A stretch of 64,000 nucleotides of DNA from assembly GCF_030403745.1 (NCBI RefSeq), contig NZ_JAQMWP010000007.1, forward strand, positions 124,001 through 188,000. The letters are read 5' to 3'. This document shows positions 27,901 to 36,761 of the stretch, in pieces (positions within the stretch are counted from its first letter, which is position 1; every line of letters starts with the position of its first letter). Under the pieces are notes generated by a model. It did not search any database, was not told the DNA's origin, and saw only the letters and a program-made list of their open reading frames with translations. The translations under genes were made by a program, and so were the position numbers. The DNA comes from Streptomyces sp. S.PB5. GTDB taxonomy: Bacteria > Actinomycetota > Actinomycetes > Streptomycetales > Streptomycetaceae.

Positions 27901-29041
27901 CGGCCCTCAGCACCACGAACTTCGGGTCGCTGGAGACCAGTTCACTGTTGCCGAACAGGCGGCGCAGCTTGACGTGGTAGCCGAGGTGCCGGTTGCCGAT
28001 CACCCACAGCTCACCGCCCGGCCGCAGCGCACGGTGGGCGCCGGTGAACATCCGCCAGGAGGTGGCGTCGGTGGTCGCCTGGTGGGAGTGGAACGGCGGA
28101 TTGTTCAGCACGAGGTCGACACTGCCGGCCGCCACCCCGGCCAGCCCGTCCCCGACGCGGAACTCGGCGTGCCCCGGCACCCCGTTCGCCTTCCACGTCG
28201 CCTCCGCCGAGGCCACCGCCTGGAACGACTCGTCCACGAACAGGACCTCGGCCTCGGGGTTGGCCAGCGCCAGCGCCGTCCCCACGACACCGTTGCCGCA
28301 CCCGAGGTCGACCACGCGCTCGGCCCCGCGGCTGCGCGGCAGATGCCGCAGGAAGAACCGCGTGCCGATGTCGAGCCGGTCGGCGCAGAAGACCCCCGCG
28401 TGGTTCACGACGGTGCGCCCCGAGGCCGTACCGATGTCGTCGGGCAGCTCGTAGCTGTACGGCCACGGGTTGACGGGCCGCTTCAGGGACGGCTCGGGCG
28501 TGCAGAGGACGAGCCGCGCCTTCTTCTCCGCGAGGGAGGTGCGGGTCGGGCCGAGGATCCGCTCGAACAGCTTCAGCGTCGAGGTGTGGATCTCCTTCAC
28601 CATCCCGGTCCCGACCACGACCGTGCCCTCGTGCACCCCGGGCGCCAGCCGCAGCAGCTGGTCCTCCAGCAGTGCCAGGCTCTTCGGGACCCGCACCAGC
28701 AGGACGTCGACCCGGCCGGGAGGCGGGTCCTGGGTGGTCAGGAGCCGCACGGCACCGGTCTCGACACCGTTGCGGGCGAGATTGGCGCGGGTCGCCTCCT
28801 GGGCGAGGTAGGAGTCGGTGATCTGCACCGGCCGGTGCGCCGCCAGCGCCGTGACCAGCGCACCCCAGCGGTCACCCACCGCCACGACCGTGCCGGACAG
28901 CGGAATCTCCCGCTCGTGCTCCGCGAGGTGCCTCAGGAGGTACTCGTCCGAGGCGTCCCAGGCACGCAGCCGGTCACGCGGATCCTCGGGAAATCGGGCC
29001 AGCGCGAGCTCGCCCCAGGGCGTCGTCATACGGTCGTTCAT
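27890..29041 (-). CDS. RlmG/RsmC-type rRNA guanine-N2 methyltransferase
   Basis: 383 residues, two tandem Rossmann-like methyltransferase domains. The N-terminal one (about 20-200) is degenerate, as in RlmG and RsmC. The C-terminal one has the SAM motif VVDLGCGNGVVG and the catalytic NNPPFH block, a hallmark of N2-guanine rRNA methyltransferases. ATG 29041 is used; ATG 29029 is possible. The phosphotransferase gene lies 20 bp upstream on the same strand, but the two functions do not suggest a shared pathway. The exact rRNA position cannot be read from sequence. Confidence 0.85.
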   Translation of the reverse strand: MNDRMTTPWGELALARFPEDPRDRLRAWDASDEYLLRHLAEHEREIPLSGTVVAVGDRWGALVTALAAHRPVQITDSYLAQEATRANLARNGVETGAVRLLTTQDPPPGRVDVLLVRVPKSLALLEDQLLRLAPGVHEGTVVVGTGMVKEIHTSTLKLFERILGPTRTSLAEKKARLVLCTPEPSLKRPVNPWPYSYELPDDIGTASGRTVVNHAGVFCADRLDIGTRFFLRHLPRSRGAERVVDLGCGNGVVGTALALANPEAEVLFVDESFQAVASAEATWKANGVPGHAEFRVGDGLAGVAAGSVDLVLNNPPFHSHQATTDATSWRMFTGAHRALRPGGELWVIGNRHLGYHVKLRRLFGNSELVSSDPKFVVLRAVKK

Positions 29042-29061
29042 CGTGGGTCCAGGCTAAGCGG

Positions 29062-29952
29062 TCAGACCGACGACTCCAGAATGCGGTCGAGTGTGCGGCG
29101 CCCCAGGGCGCTCATCGTCGGATTGCTCTCGGCGTAGTACCAGACGAGCCCCATCGCCTGCTCGAACGCCCATGCCTTGCCGCGCTCCCACTCCAGGTCG
29201 TCGCAGCCCAGCGTGCGCCGGAGCACGTCACGCGGGCCGGGGAGCAGCAGATGCCAGGCACTGACCAGATCCAGCGCGGGGTCGGCCGGGCCGAACCCGC
29301 CGGTGTCGAGCACGCCGCTGAGCCGGCCGCCCGCGACCAGCACATTGCCGGGAATCAGATCACCATGGCTCATCACATCCGCGCTCGTGCGTGGCAGCTC
29401 CCGGAAACCGCTCCACAGCCGGCGCAGCCGGGGCACGTCGAGCAGCCCCTCGCTCTCCTCGAAGCACGTGCCCATCCAGTCGTCGTGACGAGCGAGCACG
29501 CCGCCGCGATTGTCGCCGTCGAAGCGCCGCCCCCGGGTCCCGGCGGCCCGGAGGGCGGCGATGAAGTCCGCGAGATCCACGGCGAAGGCCTCCGACCCGC
29601 TCGGGTCGGCATCGAAGGCGACCGTTCCCGGCAGCCAGGTCTGCACCGACCACGGCATGGGGTAGTCCGCCCCGGGCTTTCCCAGGGCGACCGGCTGCGG
29701 GACGGGGAACCGGGACACCTGTGCCAGCTCCGCACTCGCCCGGGCTTCCCGTTCCAGCACCGCCAGCGCCTCGCCGGGATCGGCCAGGCGCAGGGGGAAG
29801 CGCGCGGCGAGGTCGTCCCCGACCCGGAAGATGGCGTTGACCGTCCCGGTCGACGGCAGCCGCCGGATCGCCCTGCGGCCCCACCGGGGGAACTGCTCCT
29901 GGATCAAGGCCGCGACGGTCTCGGCGGTCACGTCCACTTGGTCGGCGTGCAT
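29062..29952 (-). CDS. aminoglycoside phosphotransferase-family kinase
   Basis: 296 residues. The catalytic block HGDLIPGNVLV and the metal-binding LDTGGFGPADPALDL block identify the APH/macrolide-phosphotransferase fold. The ATP-binding lobe includes NAIFRVGDDLAARFPLR, close to macrolide 2'-phosphotransferase-like proteins. The frame is open further upstream, but ATG 29952 (preceded by GGGTGA) begins the conserved region; the extra upstream residues look like shadow sequence. Substrate unknown: many chromosomal members in Streptomyces act on small molecules other than antibiotics. Confidence 0.82.
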   Translation of the reverse strand: MHADQVDVTAETVAALIQEQFPRWGRRAIRRLPSTGTVNAIFRVGDDLAARFPLRLADPGEALAVLEREARASAELAQVSRFPVPQPVALGKPGADYPMPWSVQTWLPGTVAFDADPSGSEAFAVDLADFIAALRAAGTRGRRFDGDNRGGVLARHDDWMGTCFEESEGLLDVPRLRRLWSGFRELPRTSADVMSHGDLIPGNVLVAGGRLSGVLDTGGFGPADPALDLVSAWHLLLPGPRDVLRRTLGCDDLEWERGKAWAFEQAMGLVWYYAESNPTMSALGRRTLDRILESSV

Positions 29953-30040
29953 GATCACCCAGTATTCACAGGCCGGTATCCCGATCAACCGAGATTCCCG
30001 GGCAGCCTCGGTCCAGGGCTTCTCCGGCAGGATGGGAGGC

Positions 30041-30688
30041 ATGGATGCCGAGCTGTTCCCCAGGTCCCGTGCGGAGATCGCGCCCGGCGCGGTGCACGTT
30101 CCGGCCTGGCTCGACGCGGGGCGGCAGCGGGAGCTCCTGGAGGCCTGCCGTGCGTGGGCCCGGCCACCGGCCGGTCTGCGCACGGTCCGCACCCCCGGCG
30201 GCGGCACGATGACCGCCCGGCAGGTCTGCCTCGGCCTGCACTGGTACCCGTACGCCTACGCCCGCACGGTCGTCGACGGCGACGGCTCGCCGGTGAAGCC
30301 GTTCCCGGCGTGGCTGGGCGAGCTCGGCAGGAGGGCTGTGCGGGACGCGCTGGAAGGGACCCCGCCCGCCCCGTCGTACGACATCGCACTGGTCAATTTC
30401 TACGACGGCGAGGCCCGGATGGGCATGCACCGGGACAGTGACGAGAAGTCGGACGCGCCGGTGGTGTCCCTGAGCCTCGGGGACGCCTGTGTCTTCCGGT
30501 TCGGGAACAGTGAGACGCGGGGGCGGCCGTACACGGATGTCGAGCTGCGCAGCGGGGACCTGTTCGTGTTCGGCGGGGTCTCGCGGCTCGCGTACCACGG
30601 GGTGCCCAAGGTGCACCCGGGCAGCGGACCGCCGGAGTTGGGGCTGGCCGGGCGGTTGAACATCACGCTGAGAGTGAGCGGGCTGTAG
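30041..30688 (+). CDS. alkB: AlkB-type 2-oxoglutarate/Fe(II) dioxygenase (DNA repair)
   Basis: 215 residues, typical AlkB length. Iron ligands are in MHRDSDE (HxD) and AYHGV; the 2-oxoglutarate-binding RLNITLRVS motif closes the protein. It removes alkyl groups such as 1-methyladenine from DNA or RNA oxidatively. ATG 30041 is taken as the start because homologues begin MDAELFPR; ATG 30032 in the same frame is an alternative, and neither has an ideally spaced ribosome binding site. It is divergent from the phosphotransferase gene. Confidence 0.9.
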   Translation: MDAELFPRSRAEIAPGAVHVPAWLDAGRQRELLEACRAWARPPAGLRTVRTPGGGTMTARQVCLGLHWYPYAYARTVVDGDGSPVKPFPAWLGELGRRAVRDALEGTPPAPSYDIALVNFYDGEARMGMHRDSDEKSDAPVVSLSLGDACVFRFGNSETRGRPYTDVELRSGDLFVFGGVSRLAYHGVPKVHPGSGPPELGLAGRLNITLRVSGL

Positions 30689-30724
30689 GACGGCCTCGCA
30701 GCGGATCATGGGAGACTCCCCCTC

Positions 30725-31969
30725 ATGAGCGGCAAGGCGGACCCCCGGCAGACGGGGGAAGGGACCACCTCGAGGACGCGGCTGGACCGGGGGCGCGGTG
30801 CGCTCGGGCCCGCGTTGGAGCTCGTGCACACCGGACGCGCCCCGACCCGGGCCGTGCTCACCGCCGAGCTCGGGGTGACGCGGGCCACGGCCGGCGCGGT
30901 CGCCGCCGAGCTGGAGGCGCTCGGGCTGATCCGGGTCGACGCCAGGCCCGGTGCGGCCGCCGGTTCGCAAGGGAGGCCCTCGCACCGGCTCGCGATCGCC
31001 GAGGACGGGCCCGTCGTGCTGGCCGCACAGGTGCACGCCGACGGGTTCCGGGCGGCGCTGGTGGGCCTGGGCGGCCGGATCGTCGCCACCGCGCCCGGCT
31101 GCGAGACCGTCGACGCCGACCCGGCGAAGGTTCTCGCCTCGGTCGTCGAGGCGGGCGCCGAACTGCTGCGCACCACAGGGCTGCGCTACGTGGGCGCCGG
31201 TCTCGCCGTCCCCTCCGCGGTCGCCGAACCCGACGGCACCGCGCTGAACCCGCTGCACCTGGCCTGGCCGGTCGGCGCCCCCGTCCGCCGGATCTTCGCG
31301 GAGTGCGTACGCGCCGCCGGCATCACCGGACCGGCCTTCGCGGGCAACGACGTCAACCTCGCCGCGCTCGCCGAGCACCGGCACGGCGCGGGGCGCGGCG
31401 CCCGTGACCTGCTGTGCGTGGCGACCGGGCACCGGGGTGTCGGCGGGGCGCTGGTCCTCGACGGCCGTCTGCACACCGGGAGTTCGGGCCTGGCGCTGGA
31501 AGTCGGCCACCTCACCGTCAACCCCGAGGGCCGCCCCTGCCACTGCGGCAGCCGCGGCTGTCTCGACGTCGAGGCCGACCCGCTCGCCTTCCTCGACGCC
31601 GTGGGCCGCGAGCCCGGACCCGAGGGGTCCCTGCTCCACCAGGCCAACGAACTGGTCCGCGGCCACTACGGCGACCCGGTGGTCCGTACCGCCGCCGAGG
31701 CGCTGATCGACCGGCTCGGACTCGGCCTCGCGGGCCTGGTGAACATCCTCAACCCGGACCGCATCATCCTCGGCGGGCTGCACCGCACGCTCCTGGACGC
31801 CGACCCGGACCGGCTGCGCGCGGTCGTCGCCGACCGCAGCCTGTGGGGGCAGAGCGGCGGAGTGCCGATCCTGGCGTGCACGCTCGACCACAACAGCCTC
31901 GTGGGTGCCGCGGAGCTGGCGTGGCAGCCGGTGCTCGACGATCCGCTGGGAGCGCTAACCCGCGAGTGA
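30725..31969 (+). CDS. ROK-family transcriptional regulator/sugar kinase-like protein
   Basis: 414 residues. An N-terminal winged helix (VLTAELGVTRATAGAVAAEL, about residues 40-75) precedes the ROK domain. The zinc-binding block CHCGSRGCLDVEA has Asp where most ROK proteins have Glu after GCL. The ATP-binding DIG motif is poorly kept (VVLAAQVHADGF), so it is probably a regulator and not a kinase. ATG 30725 has GGGAG about 10 bp upstream. Its stop overlaps the stop of the convergent XRE gene by 15 bp. No neighbouring sugar gene indicates its ligand. Confidence 0.85.
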   Translation: MSGKADPRQTGEGTTSRTRLDRGRGALGPALELVHTGRAPTRAVLTAELGVTRATAGAVAAELEALGLIRVDARPGAAAGSQGRPSHRLAIAEDGPVVLAAQVHADGFRAALVGLGGRIVATAPGCETVDADPAKVLASVVEAGAELLRTTGLRYVGAGLAVPSAVAEPDGTALNPLHLAWPVGAPVRRIFAECVRAAGITGPAFAGNDVNLAALAEHRHGAGRGARDLLCVATGHRGVGGALVLDGRLHTGSSGLALEVGHLTVNPEGRPCHCGSRGCLDVEADPLAFLDAVGREPGPEGSLLHQANELVRGHYGDPVVRTAAEALIDRLGLGLAGLVNILNPDRIILGGLHRTLLDADPDRLRAVVADRSLWGQSGGVPILACTLDHNSLVGAAELAWQPVLDDPLGALTRE

Positions 31970-32794
31970 CTGCGTGCCGAGGACGGAGACCAACCGCAGC
32001 TTCTCTGCGGCCTCGGTGCCCGGTTCGGCCGAGTAGACGAGGATGTGCAGATCGCTGCCCTCGACCCGGAGCACATCGCAGTCCAGCGTCAGCAGGCCCA
32101 CCTGCGGATGCTCGATCGTCTTGCGGGACGATTCGAGCCGGCCGACGACACCGGCGTCCCACAGTTCGGTGAACCGCTCGCTGTTCGCCCGCAACTCGGC
32201 GATCAGGCGCTTGAGTTGAGGGTCGGCGGGATACCGTCCGGCGGTCGCGCGCAGTTCGGCGACCACAGCGGCCTCGAAGGCGCGCCGCTCCTCAGGCGTG
32301 TGCCGGACCCGGCCGGGGGCACCGAGGAAGTTGCGCCACACCCCGTTGCGCTCGAAGCCCCGCAGGCCCGACTGATCGCCCATCAGCGCCGAGTACATAG
32401 GGTTGGCCACGAGCAGCGTCATGGCCGCGTCGGAGACCCCGACGGGAGTGTCCTGCAGTCGGTCCAGGAGCCGCTGGACGCTCGGCGTGATGTACGCGGG
32501 CACGGTCTCGGGTCCCGGCGCCACCAGCCCGGCCAGCCGGAACAGAAACCCGCGCTCGTCCCCGGACAGCCGGAGTGCCCGCGCCAGTGCCTCCACGACC
32601 TGACCCGACGGATTGGCCGCCCGGCCCTGTTCGAGCCGTGTCACGTAGTCGACCGAGATCCCCGCCAGCAGCGCCAGCTCCTCGCGCCGCAGCCCGGCGG
32701 CGCGCCGCTGTCCACCGGTGGGCAGCCCGGCGCTCTCCGGTGCGACCCGGTCGCGCCAGCGCCGCAGCGCCTGCCCGAGTTCCGTCGTCGTCAT
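31955..32794 (-). CDS. XRE-family regulator with MmyB-like ligand-binding domain
   Basis: 279 residues. The N-terminal helix-turn-helix (about 30-85, LRREELALLAGISVDYVTRL) is followed by the MmyB-like PAS-type domain, including PAYITPSVQRLLDRLQDTP and ANPMYSALMGD. The start ATG 32794 (MTTTELGQALRRWRD) is the family start; the long open frame upstream of it is antisense to the SDR gene. It is divergent from the SDR gene across 102 bp, the usual arrangement for this regulator type, which commonly controls a neighbouring short-chain dehydrogenase. Confidence 0.9.
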   Translation of the reverse strand: MTTTELGQALRRWRDRVAPESAGLPTGGQRRAAGLRREELALLAGISVDYVTRLEQGRAANPSGQVVEALARALRLSGDERGFLFRLAGLVAPGPETVPAYITPSVQRLLDRLQDTPVGVSDAAMTLLVANPMYSALMGDQSGLRGFERNGVWRNFLGAPGRVRHTPEERRAFEAAVVAELRATAGRYPADPQLKRLIAELRANSERFTELWDAGVVGRLESSRKTIEHPQVGLLTLDCDVLRVEGSDLHILVYSAEPGTEAAEKLRLVSVLGTQSLAG

Positions 32795-32896
32795 GCCCCC
32801 AGTGAACCGCGCCGGCCGGGGCGGTGCCTGGTACTGGGAGTCCCAGGAAGAAGGGTCTTCTGGCTGCGCCGCCGGTCCGGCGAGAGCGTGGAGTAC

Positions 32897-33604
32897 ATGA
32901 CGACAACACTCATCACCGGAGCCAACAAGGGCCTGGGCCTCGAGACCGCTCGCCGGCTCGTCGCCGCAGGCCACACCGTCTACGTCGGCGCCAGGGACGC
33001 CGACCGCGGCCGCCGCGCCGCCGAACGGCTCGGAGCCCGGTTCGTCCAGCTCGACGTCACCGATGACGCCTCCGTCCAGGCCGCCGCGAAGACCGTCGAG
33101 GCCGAGGGCGGGCTCGACGTCCTGATCAACAACGCCGGCATCGAGGTGCGCGGCGAGAACAACGCCGTCCCGGCCGCCGCCGACACCACCGCCGACGAGA
33201 TGCGCACGGTGTTCGAGACGAACGTCTTCGGCGTCGTCCGCGTCACCCACGCGTTCCTGCCGCTGCTCCAGCGCTCCGCGGCCCCCGTGGTGGTGAACGT
33301 GAGCAGCGGACTCGCCTCGCTGTCCGGGCTCTCCGACCCTGACTCGCCGGCGCACTTCTACCAGGCCATCGCCTACCCGGCGTCCAAGACCGCGGTCAAC
33401 ATGATCACCGTGCAGTACGCGAAGGCGTTCCCGGAAATGCGGATCAACGCGGTCGAGCCCGGCTTCACCGCGACGGACCTCAACGGGCGCACGGGCACCC
33501 AGACAGTAGAGCAGGGCGCCGGGATCATCGTCCGCATGGCGCAGATCGGCCCCGACGGCCCGACCGGTGGCTATGTGGACGCCGAGGGCCCGCTGCCCTG
33601 GTGA
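32897..33604 (+). CDS. short-chain dehydrogenase/reductase
   Basis: 235 residues. The NAD(P) motif TGANKGLG (residues 7-14), the NNAG motif, the Ser of NVSSGLA and the YPASK active site are all present, so it is a complete classical SDR. ATG 32897 follows GGAG. Such carbonyl reductases have varied substrates, and nothing here narrows it. It is divergent from an MmyB-type XRE regulator that probably controls it. Confidence 0.9.
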   Translation: MTTTLITGANKGLGLETARRLVAAGHTVYVGARDADRGRRAAERLGARFVQLDVTDDASVQAAAKTVEAEGGLDVLINNAGIEVRGENNAVPAAADTTADEMRTVFETNVFGVVRVTHAFLPLLQRSAAPVVVNVSSGLASLSGLSDPDSPAHFYQAIAYPASKTAVNMITVQYAKAFPEMRINAVEPGFTATDLNGRTGTQTVEQGAGIIVRMAQIGPDGPTGGYVDAEGPLPW

Positions 33605-33629
33605 TGTCCCGGCGCGTAGGCTCGGGGCC

Positions 33630-34079
33630 ATGCGGATCTCCGTCTCCTCGGACATGGACGAACCCGTGGCCCGCAGCCTCGTCGCCGAGCTGCGTACCCG
33701 TGGCCACGAGGTGGTGGCCCACGGCGCTCTCGACCCCGGTTCCGACCCCCAGTGGGCGGCCTGCTCGGAGGCGGCGGCCCGGGACGTCGCGACCGGTGCG
33801 TCGGACCAGGCGGTCGTCTGCTGCTGGACCGGTACGGGCGCGTCGATGGCCGCGAACAAGGTCCCCGGGGTGCGGGCGGCCCTGTGCACCGACGCGTACA
33901 CGGCGGACGGGGCCCGCCGGTGGAACGACGCCAATGTGCTCGCCCTCAGCCTGCGTCTGACGTCGCAGCCCCTGCTCAAGGAGATCCTCGACGCCTGGTT
34001 CGCGGGCGAGGCGAGCGAGGACGCCGAGGACCGGGAGAACCTGGCGCGGATCGGGCGGCTGGACCGCAGGGAGCCCTGA
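33630..34079 (+). CDS. RpiB/LacAB-family sugar-phosphate isomerase-like protein with altered active site
   Basis: 149 residues, single-domain RpiB fold, ATG 33630. The central motif reads CCWTGTGASMAANK, where the family has CGTGxGxSIAANK: the catalytic Cys (Cys65) is kept but the next Gly is Trp66. The N-terminal SDHAG motif reads SDMDE, losing the phosphate-site His, and the RxHNxAN motif reads RRWNDAN, so the second His is Trp98. It is therefore a divergent member unlikely to be a standard ribose-5-phosphate isomerase. The SDR gene ends 25 bp upstream and the LysR gene converges from downstream. Confidence 0.8.
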   Translation: MRISVSSDMDEPVARSLVAELRTRGHEVVAHGALDPGSDPQWAACSEAAARDVATGASDQAVVCCWTGTGASMAANKVPGVRAALCTDAYTADGARRWNDANVLALSLRLTSQPLLKEILDAWFAGEASEDAEDRENLARIGRLDRREP

Positions 34080-34096
34080 CCCGGGACGCCGGGAGC

Positions 34097-34963
34097 TCAC
34101 GGCGACGTGACGCCGGATGCCGTGAGACTCCACAGGGCGGCCACGAGAGGCCGCCGCAGATCGGCCCGTCGTACGCACAATCCGATCGGGAACGGCTCCG
34201 GCGCGGGATCCGCCGGGATCACCGTCAGCCGCTCCCGCACCGCACTGTGCTCCAGTACCAGGCGAGGCACCATCCCCGTACCGCAGCCGAGGGCGACGAG
34301 CGTCAACAGCCCTTCGTGGCCGTCCGGTTCGCAGACCGGCTCCGGGGTGGTGCCGCGGGTGCGGAACCAGCGGTCGGCGGCGTCGCGGACCAGGCCGCGG
34401 TGGGGGAGGACGAAGGGGCCGTCGAGGCCGGGATCGGGCCGGTCCCGGGCCGTCACCAGGACCAGCTCGGTCACGGCGACCGTCCGGCCCACCAGCGGCT
34501 CCGGCAGCCGCGCCGGGATGCCCGCGACGGCCACATCCACCTCGCCCTCGTCCAGCCGGGCCAGTGCCGCCGCCGCGTCACCGGTACGCAGGTCGAGCCG
34601 CACCTGGGGGTGCGCGGCGCGGAACTCGGCCAACAGGTCGGGCAGCAGGGCCTGGCAGGCGGTCACGGTGGCGAACACGGCGAGGCGGCCGGTGAGTTCG
34701 GCCGGGTCGGGGTGCTCCTCGCGGTAGGAGCGCCACAACTCCAGCGCCTGGACGGCGTACTCACGGAACCGGTGCCCCTCCGCTGTCAACGACACCCCGC
34801 GAGGCCCCCGGTCGAAGAGCCGGTGCCCGAGCCCGGCCTCCAGCCGCTGCACGGTCCGCGTGAGCGTCGCCGCGCTGACATGACAGTCGAGACTGGTCCG
34901 CCCGAAGTTCAGCGTCTGGGCCAGATGCAGAAAGAGCCGGAGTTCCCGGTGATCGTCGCGCAT
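34097..34963 (-). CDS. LysR-family regulator, IlvY-like, divergent from ketol-acid reductoisomerase
   Basis: 288 residues from ATG 34963, the start giving the usual MRDDHRELRLFLHLAQTLNF helix-turn-helix entry; the frame continues open upstream. The DNA-binding domain (1-60, with VSAATLTRTVQRLE as recognition helix) is followed by the LysR substrate-binding fold. In Escherichia coli ilvY is divergent from ilvC and activates it in the presence of acetolactate. The same arrangement here, with KARI directly across an 88-bp gap, supports an IlvY-like role. That role is inferred from fold and neighbourhood. Confidence 0.85.
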   Translation of the reverse strand: MRDDHRELRLFLHLAQTLNFGRTSLDCHVSAATLTRTVQRLEAGLGHRLFDRGPRGVSLTAEGHRFREYAVQALELWRSYREEHPDPAELTGRLAVFATVTACQALLPDLLAEFRAAHPQVRLDLRTGDAAAALARLDEGEVDVAVAGIPARLPEPLVGRTVAVTELVLVTARDRPDPGLDGPFVLPHRGLVRDAADRWFRTRGTTPEPVCEPDGHEGLLTLVALGCGTGMVPRLVLEHSAVRERLTVIPADPAPEPFPIGLCVRRADLRRPLVAALWSLTASGVTSP

Positions 34964-35009
34964 GCCGTGACCTGTCTCTTTCAGTTTCTGCAAGGGTGCG
35001 CTGCACAAG

Positions 35010-35024
35010 TTGCGCTTGCTGCAA
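35010..35024. promoter_or_regulatory. LysR-type operator candidate between lysR and ilvC-like genes
   Basis: TTGCGCTTGCTGCAA is a perfect inverted repeat TTGC-N7-GCAA fitting the T-N11-A rule for LysR regulators. It lies in the 88-bp divergent gap, 28 bp before the KARI start. A second, less symmetrical TGCA-rich element lies at about 34988-35006, giving two adjacent half-sites as is common for LysR activators. Confidence 0.5.
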
Positions 35025-35051
35025 TGCTGTGCCGGAGCCTACAACTCGACC

Positions 35052-36521
35052 ATGACCTCGACCACGTACAGCTCCCGTGTCTTCCCCCTGGAGACGATGG
35101 ACGTCCCCGGCGGCACCGAGACCATCCTGCGCGGCGGCCGGCATCTCTTCCCGCTGCTCCCGCAGGCCTTCGCCGGGATCCGGCGCATCGGTGTCATCGG
35201 CTGGGGACCGCAGGGCCGCGCCCAGGCGCTCAACCTGCGTGACTCCCTCGCCGGCACGGACATCCGGGTGGCGGTCGGCCTGCGCCCCGGCTCGCGCTCG
35301 GCCGCCGACGCTCGCGCCCACGGCTTCACCGAGGAGAACGGCACGCTCGGCGACTGGCTCGCCGTCACCGCCGAGAGCGACCTGGTGATCCTGCTCATCG
35401 CGGACGCCGCCCTCGCCGCCCACCATCAGGAGATCTTCGCCGCGCTGAAGCCGGGCGCCGCGATCGGCCTCTCGCACGGCTTTCTGCTGGGCCACCTCCG
35501 CGAGACCGGGGGCGACTTCCCGCCGGGCCACGCGGTGATCGCGGTGTGCCCCAAGGGCATGGGCGACTCGGTGCGGCGCCTCTACCAGCAGGGCGCCGAG
35601 ATCAACGGCGCCGGGATCAACAGCAGTCACGCCGTCCACGCCGACCCCGACGGCCGGGCCGTCGACCTCGCACTCGGCTGGTCGGTGGCGCTCGGATCGC
35701 CGTACACCTTCCGCACCACCCTCGACAGCGAGTACCTCTCCGACGTCGTCGGCGAACGGGCCATCCTGCTCGGCGCCGTCCACGGCATCGTCGAGAGCCT
35801 CTTCACACGGTTCCGGCTGGCCGGGGACGACGAGGTGAGGGCGTACGAACGCTCCTGCGAGAACGTGACCGGCCCGATCGCCCGTACGATCTCCCGAGCC
35901 GGGCTGAGGGCGGTCCGTGAGAACCTCGGCACCGAGGGCCGGGACGTCTTCGACCGCGTGTACACGGTGACGTACGGGCCCGCCCGTGAGATCGTCGCGG
36001 AGATCTACGACGAGGTCGCCGACGGCACCGAGCTGCGCAGCGTGATCCTGGCCGAACGGCGGCTGGGGGCACGGGAGATGAGCCGGATCGGCGGCTCGCC
36101 GATGTGGTCGGTGAGCGGGCGGGCGCACGCCCGCAGGACCGGACACGACCTGCCCGTGGACCCCTTCACCGCCGGCGTCTTCGTCGCCACGATGACGGCC
36201 CAGATCGACGAGTTCGCCGACCGCGGCCACCCCTGGTCCGAGATCGTCAACGAGTCCGTCATCGAGGCCGTCGACTCCCTGCTCCCCTACATGCACGCCC
36301 GAGACGTCGCCCACATGGTCGACAACTGCTCCCGCACGGCCCGCCTCGGCGCCCGCCGCTGGGGCCCGCGCTTCCAGAGCGCGTACGAGCAGATCGCCTT
36401 CCCCGCGACGCGACTCCCGGCGGACACGGCCCTGTTGGCGGCCTTCGAGAGCCACCCCGTACACGAGGCCCTGGCCGCGGCGGCGAAGCTGCGGCCGTCC
36501 GTGGACATCTCCGTGGCCTAG
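35052..36521 (+). CDS. ketol-acid reductoisomerase, class II, plant-like
   Basis: 489 residues, the long class II form; the housekeeping streptomycete enzyme is the short class I form of about 330. It converts acetolactate to dihydroxyisovalerate in valine/leucine synthesis using NADPH and Mg2+. The Rossmann motif GWGPQGRAQA lies at 50-59 and the metal ligands Asp231 and Glu235 lie in SDVVGERAIL. Long blocks such as CPKGMGDSVRRLY, INGAGIN, GAVHGIVESLF, NESVIEAVDSL, HAR-VAHMVDNCSRTARLG and the C-terminal LRPSVDIS are nearly identical to chloroplast enzymes. No transit-like extension exists. ATG 35052 lacks a good ribosome binding site (GGAG 14 bp upstream). Confidence 0.93.
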   Translation: MTSTTYSSRVFPLETMDVPGGTETILRGGRHLFPLLPQAFAGIRRIGVIGWGPQGRAQALNLRDSLAGTDIRVAVGLRPGSRSAADARAHGFTEENGTLGDWLAVTAESDLVILLIADAALAAHHQEIFAALKPGAAIGLSHGFLLGHLRETGGDFPPGHAVIAVCPKGMGDSVRRLYQQGAEINGAGINSSHAVHADPDGRAVDLALGWSVALGSPYTFRTTLDSEYLSDVVGERAILLGAVHGIVESLFTRFRLAGDDEVRAYERSCENVTGPIARTISRAGLRAVRENLGTEGRDVFDRVYTVTYGPAREIVAEIYDEVADGTELRSVILAERRLGAREMSRIGGSPMWSVSGRAHARRTGHDLPVDPFTAGVFVATMTAQIDEFADRGHPWSEIVNESVIEAVDSLLPYMHARDVAHMVDNCSRTARLGARRWGPRFQSAYEQIAFPATRLPADTALLAAFESHPVHEALAAAAKLRPSVDISVA

Positions 36522-36560
36522 GCGCGCTCCTGGGGCCGGGCGTCCGACGGGGTGTCGGTC

Positions 36561-36737
36561 TCAGACGCGGCGCGGTCTCGCGACCAGCTCACCGCCGCAG
36601 TTGGGACAGACGCCCTGCATGGCCTCGGTGCAGGGCACGCAGAAGGTGCACTCGTAGGAGCAGATACGGGCCGGTGCGCCGGGCGGCAGCGTGGTCGTCT
36701 CGCAGCGTTCGCACATCTCGCGCATCTCCAGTGCCAT
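36561..36737 (-). CDS. DUF1272 zinc-ribbon-like small protein
   Basis: 58 residues. It begins MALEMREMCERCETTTLPP and continues with ICSYECTFCVPC and GVCPNCGGELVARPRR. Cysteines come in pairs (C9/C12, C26/C30, C33/C36, C44/C47), a layout expected to bind two or more zinc ions. This matches the DUF1272 family, whose function is unknown. ATG 36737 follows AGGAGC with 8 bp spacing. It is the last gene of a four-gene minus-strand unit, 24 bp after the phosphotriesterase-like gene. Confidence 0.85.
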   Translation of the reverse strand: MALEMREMCERCETTTLPPGAPARICSYECTFCVPCTEAMQGVCPNCGGELVARPRRV

Positions 36738-36761
36738 GTCTGCTCCTGCTCTCTTCCCCGG

